Origin: Sordariomycetes sp. S80-01Y
Taxonomy: Eukaryota > Ascomycota > Sordariomycetes
Reading direction: 5' to 3'
Assembly (NCBI GenBank): GCA_037042185.1
Contig: JAXQJY010000032.1
Location: 3,038,001-3,102,000, forward strand
Length of the DNA: 64,000 nt
The notes under the pieces were generated by a model, which was not told the origin of the DNA, searched no databases, and was given only the letters and a program-made list of their open reading frames with translations. Both the position numbers and the translations under genes were made by a program. Numbering within the stretch: position 1 is the stretch's first letter; every line of letters begins with the position of its first letter. Below are positions 58,501 through 64,000 of the stretch, in pieces.

Positions 58501-61500
58501 TTGCCCAGTCGTAATTGGAAAGGAATAGCAGTATTGCTCGGAGACTTCACAGGAGTCTCCTGAGCACTTTTCCGCCGGGAGTGAAGCGACCTGTTCTGTT
58601 GATCAGGAGGCGTATCAGGTCTGCTTTCAGGCAGACTTGGCAGTTCCTCCTCAGGAGACTTGACCGGGGATCCAGGCTCACTGGGGGGAAGAGGAAGCAA
58701 ATCGCCATATTGGGGGTCTATGGCAGGTTTGATGGCCCTGGCAACGATACCAGGGTCAAAATCGTCCTGAACACCGCGGCTCCAGTCCGCGATCTCTTCA
58801 GAGGGGTCCTTCTTTTCCGAGAGGGTTTCGGTGGCATTGTGGCGAGAGAGGGCATCCGCAGCAGCGATTCCAACACCCGCCAAGCCGACACCCGCGCCGA
58901 GAGTGCCGGCATTATCTAAAAAAGACTCCTTGCTCTTGTTGTCGTCCTTCTTAAAGATGCTGGAAAAAAGGCCGCCGCTGGATCGCTTCTTCTGAAGGTC
59001 CTTGTCCTTGCTGCGACCGCCGCCGGGGGCTGATACAACGGACTTGGCGTCGTCGTCGTCTTCATAGCGGTATGACCGCCTTGAGGATCGTTTGTCGTCG
59101 CGAGGTTCACTAACCACGGAGCTCACATCACGGTCCTCAAATGGGTCCCGCCCTCGATCCGGTGGATGATCGCCATACTCGTCGAAATCGTCTCCTGTGC
59201 CGCTCCTGCGTTTGGACTTTTTGCTGCTCTTGCGGCTGACCTCGGAACCAGCCTCTGAGGGTGCAGCAGAGCGGGATGGAGAGTCATAGGCACCGGAGTC
59301 ACGCTTGGATCTTCTCCTAGACTTCTTGTCATCCTCCTCCTCGGGTTCGACTATTTTCGACAAGTCGTTCACCGACCGAGATGGCGAATCATAGATTAAC
59401 GAGTCGCGCTTTGACTTCTTCTTGGATGCCTTCTTCGCATCTTCCCAATCGTCGTCAGGTTGAGAACGGCTTGAGAGGGCAAGGTCGTCCACGGATTTCG
59501 ACATCGAATCATACGTTTTCGAGTCACTCTTGGACTTCCTCTTTGATTTCTTGTCGTCGTCGTCCCACTCATAGTCGGGGTTGACGCCCCTTGAAGATGT
59601 CAAATCAGCATAGGCCTCGATGGGTACCGAAACGCTTGTAGCCCCGTCGTCGTAGTCACGACTCTTGTGGCTCTTCCGCTTGCTCGAAGACTCTTCCCAA
59701 GCATCCTGGTAGGTATCAGGCTCGGACTCTTTGATCGGCTCCGGCTCGGTGTACATCTCGTCACCTTCAGAAGCCAAACCGCGAGCGCGAGCTTCCTTGT
59801 CGCGTTTACGCTGCTCTTTCTTGCTAAGCTTGACAGGAGGTTCTTCCTCTGTACGGAGCGGCTCGGTTGCCTCGGCGGGGGGGTCCAAGGCAGCCTCGGC
59901 TTCCTGCTGTTTCTTCAGCTTCTCTTGCCTCTTTCTCTCCTTCTTGCTCAGTTTGGTAGGCACTTCGGCGAACTCATCAGCGGGGTCGATGGCCTTATCC
60001 TGGGGAGTTTCAACCTCGCCGAGGACAAAGCCAGGTTCAGAAGGACCGGGCTGGGGTTCGCGTGAGGGAAGATCCGAAACGGTCTCCGAAAAAGGCTTCT
60101 GGTAGACTCCGTTGCTGTTCAGCTCGTTGGAGCCAGGAGGGGAGTCGCGGCGACGGTAAGTGGGATCATCAATGACCATATTGGCATCGAACCCCGTCTT
60201 CTCGAGTCCGGCAGCCAGGGTGGCAGCGAACTCGATGTCATCCTCAAAACCTCCGGGCATTTGTCGTGGGCTGGGGCTAGCAGGCTTAGGACCGGGCACA
60301 GGAGGAGCATCTTCCACATGATAAGCAGCCATGTCCCGAGATCCACCACTGGCATCCATCTCCTTGGGAGATTCTGTGATGGTAGGTTCATTGTGTGGTT
60401 CGCGACCATTGGCAGCAATTGCAGTTGCGATAGCACCCCATTGGCTTGACTTGTCGAGAATCGGGCGTGACTTGTTGTTGCCGAGCTCGCGGTCATTGTG
60501 GGGCTCAGGGGTTACGACTTCGAAGGTGTCAGTTCGGTTCTCACCCCAGCTGACGGACTTCGGAGTCTGGACCTCGCCGTCGGGTCCAACTACAACCACC
60601 GCACCGACATCAGACTTCGAGGTCTCCTCTTCGTAGTCCTGAGTTCGGCGGCGACGAGATGAGCTGACGCCAACCTCAGACTTCGACGAACGCTCGTCGC
60701 GATCCTTTGTCCGCCTCTTACTCGAGCCAACGTCAGATTTTGAGGTTTCGTCACGGGTCTTCTCCCGGCTCTTGCCGCTGCGATCTTTGGAGCGACGGTC
60801 CTTCTCGGTAGCGTCCTTGTTGTCTCGGTCTGTCGTTGGCTTCTCCTCCTGTATCTCATTCGCCGGCGTCGGTTTCCGACTCGATGCCGGGGTGGGATAG
60901 ATAAGATTCAAGTAGGGCCGCTCCCGTTCAGCATCCTTGATGGGCTCGTTGAAATTACCAGCATATCTGGCCGCCTCACTTGGCGTCCATCGGTTGTCGA
61001 TCTCGAAATCTGCGTGTTTGTCCCACTCATTGTGCTCATGCTTCTTGTACTCAGGCGGGGTCACAATCCTAGGGATATCACGAACGTTGTCGTCCTGATC
61101 ATATTTGTCAACAACGGAGCGGTCAGGGGAATGGTCGCGGGAGGATCGAACTTTGTCAGAGGCAATCTTCCGTGCCGTCTCGGCCTCGCGATAGTACCTG
61201 TCAGCTTCGTCTTGGACGGAATCCCTGACGCGGACTTCGGAGCCATTGTCTGAATAAGCGTCACGCTTGCGGTCTTTGGACCGGACGCCTTCGGCAATGA
61301 TGGCCCCGGCCATGACAGCAGCACCAACAGGAGCAACAGCATGTTCCGCTTTCTGGGTGATGTAGTCCGAGGCATTGTGGCGCTCCTCCGGGTTCTGCCT
61401 CTTTCGGTTTCCTTCCACCATTTGCTCGATTTCGAAGGAATCCTTGCGACTGAGTCGACCCTGAGAGAGTTCGTCGTCAGTGCTGTCCCAGACCGGCTCG

Positions 61501-63713
61501 CGGTCGACAGTGAATACATTAGGGGTCAGTGGCCTGGGGGCTTCAGCCGGCGGCGCTTGAGCGAAGTCTTCGACCTGGTACTTGAAGGGGTCAACAGCTG
61601 CTTCGTGAAGGGGAAGATCCGGGTTCATCGCCTGAGTGGAACCTGCCTTTTCCGGTCCAGGGAGTTGGCGCGGCTCCTGGGGTTGGTCGTATTTGGCCGG
61701 CAAGTTGTACTTGCTGCTGTCCCGTCTTGAGACACGCGACAGCTCGCTACGTCCATCATCCGGTTCATCCTTTCCGCGACGCTTGTAGGAGCTGACCTGG
61801 GATTTCTTGTCATCGCGGTCGTCTGTTTTGGAGGATCGTTTACGGTCTTTATCGCGATCCTTGTCGTCAGAGTACTTGGACGAGTATGAGTCGCGCTTCG
61901 ATTTGCGCTTTTCATCCTTATCCTTCTCGCGCTCCTTGTCGTCGTACTTATCATACTTGGAGGAGTAAGAGTCTCGCTTTGATTTGCGCTTCTCGTCCTT
62001 CTCCCTGTCGCGATCCTTCTCACGCTCCTTTTCGCGCTTGTCGCTGCGCTCAGATCGCTTTTCAAGATCACGCTTCTCATCGTCACGATAGTCGCGATCG
62101 TCCTTGCGGTCCTTTGTGAGCGCAGCTCCGGCGAGACCAGCGGCGACGCCTGCGGCAGCGATTCCGCCCCAGTTTGTTGAGTCTTCTGACTTGCGCGAAG
62201 GCTTGTCCACTTTTCGCGTGGGATCCTCAAGCTTCTCAGCGTCGTAGACCTTGGGCGAAACGGTTTGCCTTGGTGTGGGCTGCTGCAGGGGCACCGGTCC
62301 TGGCCGCGCACGTTGAGGAAGATCCACAGCATCGAATCGGCGCGGGTCAGATGTCGCCATGGGGTAGACATTGCGCATTGGGCCCATGGGCTCAGTCGCA
62401 GAGCGGGTGAGGGGTCTAGGCTCGCGGTGGATCGGCTTGCCGTTCTCATCGAAGGGACGGGGTGTGACCATTCCATGCAACGAATTGACGGGTCCGAATA
62501 GACTGGGATCGACCGCAGACCGACCATCTCGGTTTCTTGAACCGGACGCCATGGCCGCACCAGCAGCAGCGCCTGCGGCGGCCGCAGCCGTTGGCCTGAT
62601 CGCAGCGGACACGACCGTACCAAATGCAAGATCAGAGTCTGCGCTGTCCTCCGAGTCATCATCGTCAGAAGCAGACTCCCAGTCAGAATCATCGGAGGAG
62701 GAATCAATCCTGGAGGCACCAAGGCCCCGGCTAGTGCCGTGTTTTGAATTCCTGTAGTCGCTGATCTTAGTCGCGGCAGATACCAAACCAGAAGGCTTAG
62801 AGATGCCGGCAGCGCGCAAGTCTTCGTCATTCCGTGCCTTGGCCAGATCGGACAGTTGGCGCCCTATGGCCATAATCTCATCATCCGTCTTCCTCCTTCT
62901 TGGGGTCGCCGGCTTCGAAGGAATTTGCCTGTCGGCGTTGTAATACTCCGCTGCGAGACCTGCGGCCGTAGCACCAGCGACCGCAGCTGTGGCAGTCGAG
63001 CCCCAACCGCTCGATTCCTGCTGCACCGGGGGTGGCGGGTGCGAATAACTCTGTGAGTGCCCATGACTTGGTCCATATTGGCTCGGGCCTGAGGGATAGG
63101 ATGGGGTCGGTCCTGCGTTGTGCGTTGTGGCGTATGTCGCGCCCGCGGCAGCTGCAGCGGCGGTAGCGGCAACAGGCGCGCTGTTCTGGTGATGATGTCG
63201 TTGACTGAAGTCGCGACTCGATTTTCTCCGGGGAATGTAACCCTGGCCGTAAGCCAAATCAGAATTCAGCGACGAGGAGGATGAGTTCCCAAAGTACAGG
63301 ACCCTTTTCTTCTTCTTGCCGCTCCTCCGCCTCCTCAGCCTCCTCCTCTCGCTCGGCGCTCGGAAGAAGGTCTGGAAAACACTCCCGTGCTTCAGCTCGC
63401 CAGAGTACCGTCTCGAAATATCCAAAAGACTGGAGCTGGTACTGCTCGAGCCTGAAGAGCTACTCCCAGGCCTCCCGCGATAATTAGTGTTGAAGTTTTG
63501 CTGAGGTGGGCGGTTCATGTCGATAGGCGCGCTGCGGTCCTCCATCGTTGGGCCCGGTTGCGCGTCGTAGTAGCTCGAATTCTCCCCGAGAACGGTGCGT
63601 GACGGGAAATCGGCCGTAGTTGCATTGGTTCGTTCCCGTGAGGCAGCTCTCCTCTCGCGTCTCCGTCTCCTGGAGCTTTCGGGGCTCCGGCGACGGGAGG
63701 ACGAGTCTGCCAT
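43518..63713 (-). CDS. lah: Leashin (LAH), Woronin-body tether; involucrin-repeat giant protein
   Basis: One uninterrupted exon of 20,196 bp encodes 6731 aa. The N-terminal 150 residues hold a conserved signature of fungal leashins: LLDISRRYSGELKHGSVF, APSERRRLRRRRSGKKKK and NSSSSSLNSDLAYGQGY. The next 1900 residues are charged, with repeated KRDSYSSKY and KSKRDS-YDSPSRS elements. From about residue 2008 to 5675 some 31 boxes of the type LSKKEKKKKKK, usually preceded by D-D-x-W, alternate with acidic Glu/Ala/Pro spacers. Five copies of a DLEAKKARTGKLKKSDRKRY module sit among them. A coiled coil (about 6270-6420) leads into a globular C-terminal domain of about 300 residues (CSHVQQWVLRFSKFSDMR to the end). 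In Neurospora and Aspergillus, leashin ties Woronin bodies (through WSC) to the cortex or septal pore. The frame is open for 65 codons upstream but has no ATG there, so MADSSSRRRSPESS is the start. Confidence 0.8.
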   Translation of the reverse strand: MADSSSRRRSPESSRRRRRERRAASRERTNATTADFPSRTVLGENSSYYDAQPGPTMEDRSAPIDMNRPPQQNFNTNYRGRPGSSSSGSSSTSSSLLDISRRYSGELKHGSVFQTFFRAPSERRRLRRRRSGKKKKRVLYFGNSSSSSLNSDLAYGQGYIPRRKSSRDFSQRHHHQNSAPVAATAAAAAAGATYATTHNAGPTPSYPSGPSQYGPSHGHSQSYSHPPPPVQQESSGWGSTATAAVAGATAAGLAAEYYNADRQIPSKPATPRRRKTDDEIMAIGRQLSDLAKARNDEDLRAAGISKPSGLVSAATKISDYRNSKHGTSRGLGASRIDSSSDDSDWESASDDDDSEDSADSDLAFGTVVSAAIRPTAAAAAGAAAGAAMASGSRNRDGRSAVDPSLFGPVNSLHGMVTPRPFDENGKPIHREPRPLTRSATEPMGPMRNVYPMATSDPRRFDAVDLPQRARPGPVPLQQPTPRQTVSPKVYDAEKLEDPTRKVDKPSRKSEDSTNWGGIAAAGVAAGLAGAALTKDRKDDRDYRDDEKRDLEKRSERSDKREKEREKDRDREKDEKRKSKRDSYSSKYDKYDDKEREKDKDEKRKSKRDSYSSKYSDDKDRDKDRKRSSKTDDRDDKKSQVSSYKRRGKDEPDDGRSELSRVSRRDSSKYNLPAKYDQPQEPRQLPGPEKAGSTQAMNPDLPLHEAAVDPFKYQVEDFAQAPPAEAPRPLTPNVFTVDREPVWDSTDDELSQGRLSRKDSFEIEQMVEGNRKRQNPEERHNASDYITQKAEHAVAPVGAAVMAGAIIAEGVRSKDRKRDAYSDNGSEVRVRDSVQDEADRYYREAETARKIASDKVRSSRDHSPDRSVVDKYDQDDNVRDIPRIVTPPEYKKHEHNEWDKHADFEIDNRWTPSEAARYAGNFNEPIKDAERERPYLNLIYPTPASSRKPTPANEIQEEKPTTDRDNKDATEKDRRSKDRSGKSREKTRDETSKSDVGSSKRRTKDRDERSSKSEVGVSSSRRRRTQDYEEETSKSDVGAVVVVGPDGEVQTPKSVSWGENRTDTFEVVTPEPHNDRELGNNKSRPILDKSSQWGAIATAIAANGREPHNEPTITESPKEMDASGGSRDMAAYHVEDAPPVPGPKPASPSPRQMPGGFEDDIEFAATLAAGLEKTGFDANMVIDDPTYRRRDSPPGSNELNSNGVYQKPFSETVSDLPSREPQPGPSEPGFVLGEVETPQDKAIDPADEFAEVPTKLSKKERKRQEKLKKQQEAEAALDPPAEATEPLRTEEEPPVKLSKKEQRKRDKEARARGLASEGDEMYTEPEPIKESEPDTYQDAWEESSSKRKSHKSRDYDDGATSVSVPIEAYADLTSSRGVNPDYEWDDDDKKSKRKSKSDSKTYDSMSKSVDDLALSSRSQPDDDWEDAKKASKKKSKRDSLIYDSPSRSVNDLSKIVEPEEEDDKKSRRRSKRDSGAYDSPSRSAAPSEAGSEVSRKSSKKSKRRSGTGDDFDEYGDHPPDRGRDPFEDRDVSSVVSEPRDDKRSSRRSYRYEDDDDAKSVVSAPGGGRSKDKDLQKKRSSGGLFSSIFKKDDNKSKESFLDNAGTLGAGVGLAGVGIAAADALSRHNATETLSEKKDPSEEIADWSRGVQDDFDPGIVARAIKPAIDPQYGDLLPLPPSEPGSPVKSPEEELPSLPESRPDTPPDQQNRSLHSRRKSAQETPVKSPSNTAIPFQLRLGNRSGPSSPAFYKSSPAASPQPGMPESPGSARKSRPTSWDDSREYKPLYLLEHNRQGPEEDPLDSADLPALPPSEASSRSSPGPGSEAWESADEYARDGYDQTGYDEPTLRLDTSLPAFQPSDERAGSQETTPKAEVKPEFPDVSGTDTKKQASEPDPIEPMSKDRSSYLLQSAPSSTKSNKTVDNDALAQNLHQIAETPSKPGNNGSLAYTDEALASGDDQFSDAREDGALSPSRSRDLSVDTPSEAVTAPETPAEQSSADATPAPEEPEEDIGMLSGKAKKKAKKAAKKKQALAVDVSGPSQEPETEVPAASKEAPIEQHVGPEVESAEAPVTEKASEEPAEDDESWAAGLSKSQKKKRKKQMEKEKELQASAQEAELPVAAGAAAIAVGGVAAVLATGKDDQEFSESKALGLTTETTSEAVEDTKPVESSESVPLESAAPVESTAEPSQETEEPQDVPVDAAVEPEVAAELDTFEPAGKKSKKKKKKGKAAEAALDPEPASLEKPADVREAEPDLKSADANAGTDTGEVNAEIETTDKSAPELDTIIAEDTVPEPEQLAEPAPESMAEEPDAWEATGKKGKKKKKKGKAPLPVDEEATPTEPSAPEPEATLLESASVEDKSAPADEQAEAAADSAVPEQPEPSATSAAEPSAEDSWSAPPLSKKEKKKQKKKAMQADDSWIKDAEEDTPDSAAKASAPAAEESQALVEDATVEDKPTEPAAPLETEPSTSADVPIQAEDELAPVSKKKKKKDKKKALQLQLDTPEETKPADTHEEPLTAIAATGDDASAWDQTLQEKEQVPRIGETSGKGDEHRGLQSEVSENLFSQNDPSASTTQDPSTQATESFAGDNDASVPAESAWDAPSSKKKDKKKKKQQQQAMAWEEPEEPKTEESIPHDPQPEQSKEPQAETEPDNWTYEGQPSQQVADASYLEPIAEDEEVPASYGWRRYEDQPDEWDHYEQEAETPRPADDGWDMDDDFFSKPTEKEEVTDDLGWDKPQTAAEEKDEPSEDEWSTLVTGKKAKKNKKKQEKLSMERALDTVHEPTNEADTAASSSRDVPSDPTKEEKATEDDWATPTKKSKKDKKKKKAAASDEPSASPEDSQGRTGQDEDPLESNLQEGMSTPRPPSASTEATEIWQEAESEIPEDSKPEEERAAADDTDFLFAPKLSKKDKKKKKQQAALEAAAADDDKSAEPEAKEETRDAESVAGTTDDSPDNTSGFVTPAESVSGEAIPDDEWGGFSSKKSKKEKKKKKAKDSESEPQEPTTTTAERTADASPQAQSQDDRALDEHAATGDGWMEPRLDAQDSDIGLSKQEKKQKKQAKSLAFDTPEDPTVEEAGPSTDTQADDDTPVQQEEEEAAIDYNDWSSGPSKKDKKKKRKSVTFDLGETPAPGDESAQKPVDTDAPSADQSEGELATRSEPAEETQVESELQQGSEQAQDSSKQTGTSPVPADEEANQTPSTDAEDSWGAPLSKKDKKRKKKAQQAAAAAALSEPEPAVKNADQIPEPGAEVQPDAESSTTENVISQSEETIVKEDSAPEPQATAQDVLKDDTAPETTPAADEDDMSWAVGLSKSQIKKRKKQMEKEMAEREAVAAAGTQPSEPASEEQLEPATEAVGLENPNQEPAAADPAVEEPVPVVSRDMSSEEPSQPLSSWEEAVGSAEPKQTLESGTELEKSTEVEPAQQESATEPSGQSPEDDMSWTEGLSKSQIKKRKKQMEKERAEREASAVTEEQSAAKSPVNEESEPSKLEVSDAPAAEEVTPEPTAEEPAVDVAETPAPLPEESSHSPRSGDEPQALAVPEEAPEVEAELDRQGQGKEAEIQSSSPPAEDDMSWAVGLTKSQIKKRKKQFEKEKAAAPEAEPTTIPAADLEPETPAVSEARTEAELSTAEREEPAAEAAGAGADADAMRTADTPFDAVETAPAADDDDWSSGLSKKEKKKKKKALALAMESDEPTQPESSEPSQTTAADELKVPETQLETSVEPETIALPLQEPEAQAAIETSTYTPSPEKEEEDEYAGLSSKEKKKRKKAKAAAQAMAAADEAATPDLSEPPQRTGERDTADIEDETAIAEPQSADTPQAEKSEVPAEPPAADNVTPDPEEENEFAGLSSKEKKKRKKAKAKAEALAWEQPAESQSPEASQSFDRPSSPGLGLEAAATEKAPELTSPQGTEPEEQTTEPREAPQESQEPEALKEAEPAENVPESAKEIPEAAPEDEDEFAGLSKKEKKKRKKAKAQEAMAAWDEPTEPNEPTEPAPTEHEPTEPEPAELTPQEMVSPEEPAQLQPDATSEAPPESETNREATMSSENAVKPDVEEEDEYAGLSNKEKKKRKKQKEKERALAAAWEQTAEQTAEPEAEPKEDRKLPTEQSRPEEEAVAESEVVNVPEQSEESPKPVDVVVPEAISETTAAAPDDDWGLGLSKKDKKKKKKEQANLAAMDLEPTSGPAQEPQFPEDSHNVDQPGAAAEPEEAPAVAQTTMAEAAHVPLEDQSAEISGGSISPAAPDTSAEAPVEPAADDEWGLGLSKKDKKKKQKQQQQQQQQEKVDDSSQQPESLETSLATETEVPAGRSLDPSDDREEAEAKVADQASLEELADPTTEAAREVIPEVPVEPPVDHEAAEIAAEEQELADLEAEKAKRGRLKKSADRKRYEELKDRAQQRDAAKASMSEPNILPQEESTVEPSPVVEELTTEAAVEEPTFETQAEAASQSPSETAEAAEIAAEEEEIADLEAKKARTGKLKKSDRKRYEELQDRAQQRTAAKISKSEHNIERQEEPTAESSPTADEPAAEAPVEELPSEAQPDAASQSPAQAEIAAEEEEIADLEAKKARTGKLKKSDRKRYEELKDRAQQRDAANLSFSERTLGREKQSTFESSSIASEPAPEVSVEEPPSGSQPEVASQSLAESPDTEETARTTEVAAEEQEIFDLEAKKAKAGKLKKSDRKRYEELQDRAEKRLQAQAAEDTPLAEPTPDSMTEPESQEVPSVEPRGGTETSAPANSDEDQDGPSADKSIATAEDVEVLAEEQELADLETRKAKTGRLKKSADRKRYEELKRRAEERAEAGAAQEAPAAATEARQESQQEPAVEPIPTLDQPATEAPIDDSVAKGLSLTEPLSETPNEPIGDDNRWDVGVSQKEQQKEEARSMDMDWEPTSEATIKSSQESGVLPEPETAAVNMKPQLEGPQAEQSVATNDPAMAEGLASEESATPVDQLAVVETPNEAEEQPAVADTQHTPEGISPKEEGLSVKEVETANEQSMDKEAQAEDDSWGPALSKKDKKKKKKGKALDFSAWDEPEAAKSQGTTPAQQNIKPEEHQEIEARQEPEAPVQQEPTHKEDEGFSLAGLSKKEKKKLKKQALAQGLPDPFAETELPGESTSNDTPEGPSDSRTTRAEPAEQDEAQIETHDKSAPEPLSEKIAEATHEPLDFKETTESPPDAEKASPAPEQTSFDQPATVQELDDWAPSKKLSKKEKKKAEKAAALAAALAADNDTPGETIAQSKEAGPEAEPLPTAEDGPLSETEAAKKSLTVDDEHPHSTETWTETSEEKPASATGHDTQPAEDDFGFSLSTKKSKKDKKKKQAGFDSSAAQVPEESKEIVEASTPGSWDNESTTQPAEPTAAEEDEWALPTKKGKKAKKSKTSQLAMSQADEGESSTKELVPDESAASKFSSAVQEQGVAPDESVDELTAGDKGLDSVQPAEDHPATAADASESQAEQTLTALNEPIPEETTKAAYEESSTMPIKDATEGDSAQEIPSGSPEIDTSSQEIIEETQPSTSQTPRELGSDDWLEGFATTKSKKKNKKTKSKATIEEPQVLEQDVPMEDVKPDEPAPASVAALVEESPQPRSSGFDQQSWSFPQEAKDSTMDDPSAEAAETPTTPKELVSQRKDESSGIASVVAAGAVAAGAAAMAEKASPAKKGKKGKKNKKSIDKRQPQEDDIFDDPSLWESADKRNLQEEQGDNAESDFWGEGEKTKGKLIEKENDDFWGGGEAEPEVEDERPSGVEPRDVEAFGTEADPTPTRSLDTEPTTVKADETWAQPGDPALEPEDASRSLLTPTVDNTGARDKVQPVDKTKEPAITPQSESFSGSDEGWKETAQRGVPLDDYDYDNDDSPILGRGEQSTSRSRRMGLLRRDSDVEEPVGGLLREDSQATALSGPLGSDFGGTRLSPARSLPGIREDPEAEDEPTINRGLAPQTPDMNRDSGYVESPRSSFHSRSRGLLAANQPTQEQPRDSGYHADDWAESPRHSAETPRSSKKLSRSSYGTPKLQEPTAPELTPEPEKKSSKSRMTADDYDNSPLRSTTSRNLRDATTPSLRSSKSRTERELQPSPSLRSMKSRDYGDLRSESKKPSSLPVAAGGAAAAAVAGKATASSQRSVSDNSHNVGQPRRQDSQPQLRRSLSNTSLTRKRTPEPLKFRPESPGIHGQGSGIRSTPTPPLRRVDKRVSGDLRSLRQQPSHPQIPPTDSASASGSASGSGSGSGSQPSQPVANEGRVRSKDMADVYDGFGEGRMGSPRSPTRPHSMRRRQSMQVLELESRVEQLMAENRLLTDARTHAEQNLSQRATVVLSERDSEIEALKQSLHFLQNEVSRLTEVNEGLTSANAELAQKDNGRYADLEVRHADVARELDEARGAYNTFEQSLQDKDAEIADLRAQLEDAKEQVREMQRQILASKAGVDADFLDLRDEDHFDNRCQQLCSHVQQWVLRFSKFSDMRACRLTSEINDEKTIDRLDNAVLDGSDVDRYLSDRVKRRDIFMSMTMNMIWEFVFTRYLFGMDREQRQKLKSLEKMLTEVGPPQAVRQWRAVTLTLLARRDNFRQQKDQDTEAVVQAIFQTLCKILPPPGNLENQIQSQLRRVLREAVDLSIEMRTQKAEYMMLPPLQPEYDSEGELAATVQFNASMMNERSGKNASTNEDLEAEGAVVRVVLFPLVVKKGDDAGVGDEEIVVCPAQVIVAGDKGRRSFAPSSDAGGASLGGRSHLSVVTEHMGG
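45034..45092 (-). repeat. Ser-Gly/Ser-Ala dipeptide run in leashin
   Basis: An imperfect 6 bp repeat (GAGCCG/GAGCCT type on the plus strand) encodes alternating Ser-Ala and Ser-Gly just before QPSQP. It is a low-complexity linker and is likely length-variable between strains. Confidence 0.7.
45386..45412 (-). repeat. Trinucleotide (CTG) run in leashin coding an alanine stretch
   Basis: Consecutive CTG triplets on the plus strand, read in the minus frame as GCA/GCC-type codons, give GGAAAAAVAG. It is a microsatellite-like run inside the coding sequence. Confidence 0.65.
49284..50638 (-). repeat. Five tandem DLEAKK/RKRYEEL modules inside leashin
   Basis: Five copies of a roughly 40-residue charged helix module (about 50472-50638, 50183-50340, 49897-50056, 49606-49742, 49284-49435) share AAEEEEIADLEAKK and LKKSDRKRYEEL cores. 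They are separated by variable acidic spacers. The second and third are nearly identical at the DNA level over about 90 bp, which suggests recent duplication or gene conversion. Confidence 0.8.
50862..50887 (-). repeat. Polyglutamine (CAG) run in leashin
   Basis: CTG/TTG triplets on the plus strand encode eight glutamines after KKKKQK, next to a lysine box. It is a coding microsatellite. Confidence 0.75.
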
Positions 63714-64000
63714 TCTGGATGGGTTTGGTGATGTTGTTTTGTTTGGGAGACGGAAGCTTGGCTCTTCAGCTCGGATGGGTAAGATCGAGGCCCCATTCGA
63801 TGTGGGGTCGCTGAACTGGCGGTGGCTGGTAAATCGAGAGCTTGGCCAATTAGAGGCGAGGGCGAGGCTGTTGCCACCAACGACGACGGCCCGTTGGGCG
63901 GGAGCCACCGAGACTTTGTGCTGTGACTGACAAAATCAAATGCTGCATTGTTTACCGGTTCCATACACCATACTCGGGAGAACTTCTTCAACAGCACGGT
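63714..64000 (-). promoter_or_regulatory. Upstream region of the leashin gene (partial)
   Basis: This is the presumed leader and promoter of leashin, cut by the window edge. The leashin frame remains open to 63908 but has no ATG. No specific site is claimed. Confidence 0.4.

Noticed and set aside
63714-63908. Extension of leashin by 65 codons upstream
   Set aside because: The frame is open but has no ATG, and the sequence is unlike leashin N-termini. MADSSSRRR at 63713 is the better start.

Overview
The window is a gene-dense piece of nuclear DNA from a filamentous ascomycete (Pezizomycotina, most likely a Sordariomycete). Coding regions are broken by roughly 45-75 bp GT-AG introns with CTAAC/CTAAT-type branch sites. 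There is a Zn2Cys6 transcription factor, and one gene encodes what looks like leashin, the Woronin-body tether found only in this group. I saw no transposon, viral element, CRISPR array, rRNA or tRNA. I read 17 gene loci. All splice sites were placed by eye, from reading-frame continuity and family conservation.

Layout. 1-8.4 kb (+): a membrane family-2 glycosyltransferase (1725-3925), a DJ-1/PfpI protein (4853-5608) and a nucleolar FKBP-type prolyl isomerase (6108-7661). 8.4-11.1 kb (+): an NDR-like AGC kinase whose frame is conserved along its length but carries two in-frame stops. 11.2-19.3 kb (-): an Isc1-type sphingolipid phospholipase C, an MFS sugar transporter, a Sde182/DUF1593 nucleoside-hydrolase-like protein and a three-KH RNA-binding protein. 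20.1-25.0 kb: a CENP-K/Sim4-like coiled-coil protein (+), dUTPase (+), pyridoxal kinase (-) and PCNA (-). 25.8-36.6 kb (-): a vezatin/Inp2-type peroxisomal membrane protein, then a very large (2637 aa) six-exon CorA-like protein. 37.5-43.1 kb (+): an unrecognised, possibly mitochondrial 792-aa protein and a Zn2Cys6 regulator. 43.5-63.7 kb (-): an uninterrupted 20.2 kb reading frame (6731 aa) built from about 31 lysine-rich boxes with acidic spacers, flanked by conserved ends typical of leashin.

Two functional themes appear, both inferences. dUTPase, PCNA and a probable kinetochore protein lie within 5 kb and have ACGCG-type (MluI-box-like) motifs upstream, consistent with S-phase co-regulation. 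The Inp2-like protein and leashin, about 16 kb apart, both concern positioning of peroxisomes or peroxisome-derived Woronin bodies.

The most unusual items are the giant leashin gene with its internally homogenised repeats, the giant CorA-like protein with an embedded C2H2-like motif and a GC-AG intron, the kinase with stops, and an 11-nt micro-exon in the pyridoxal kinase gene.
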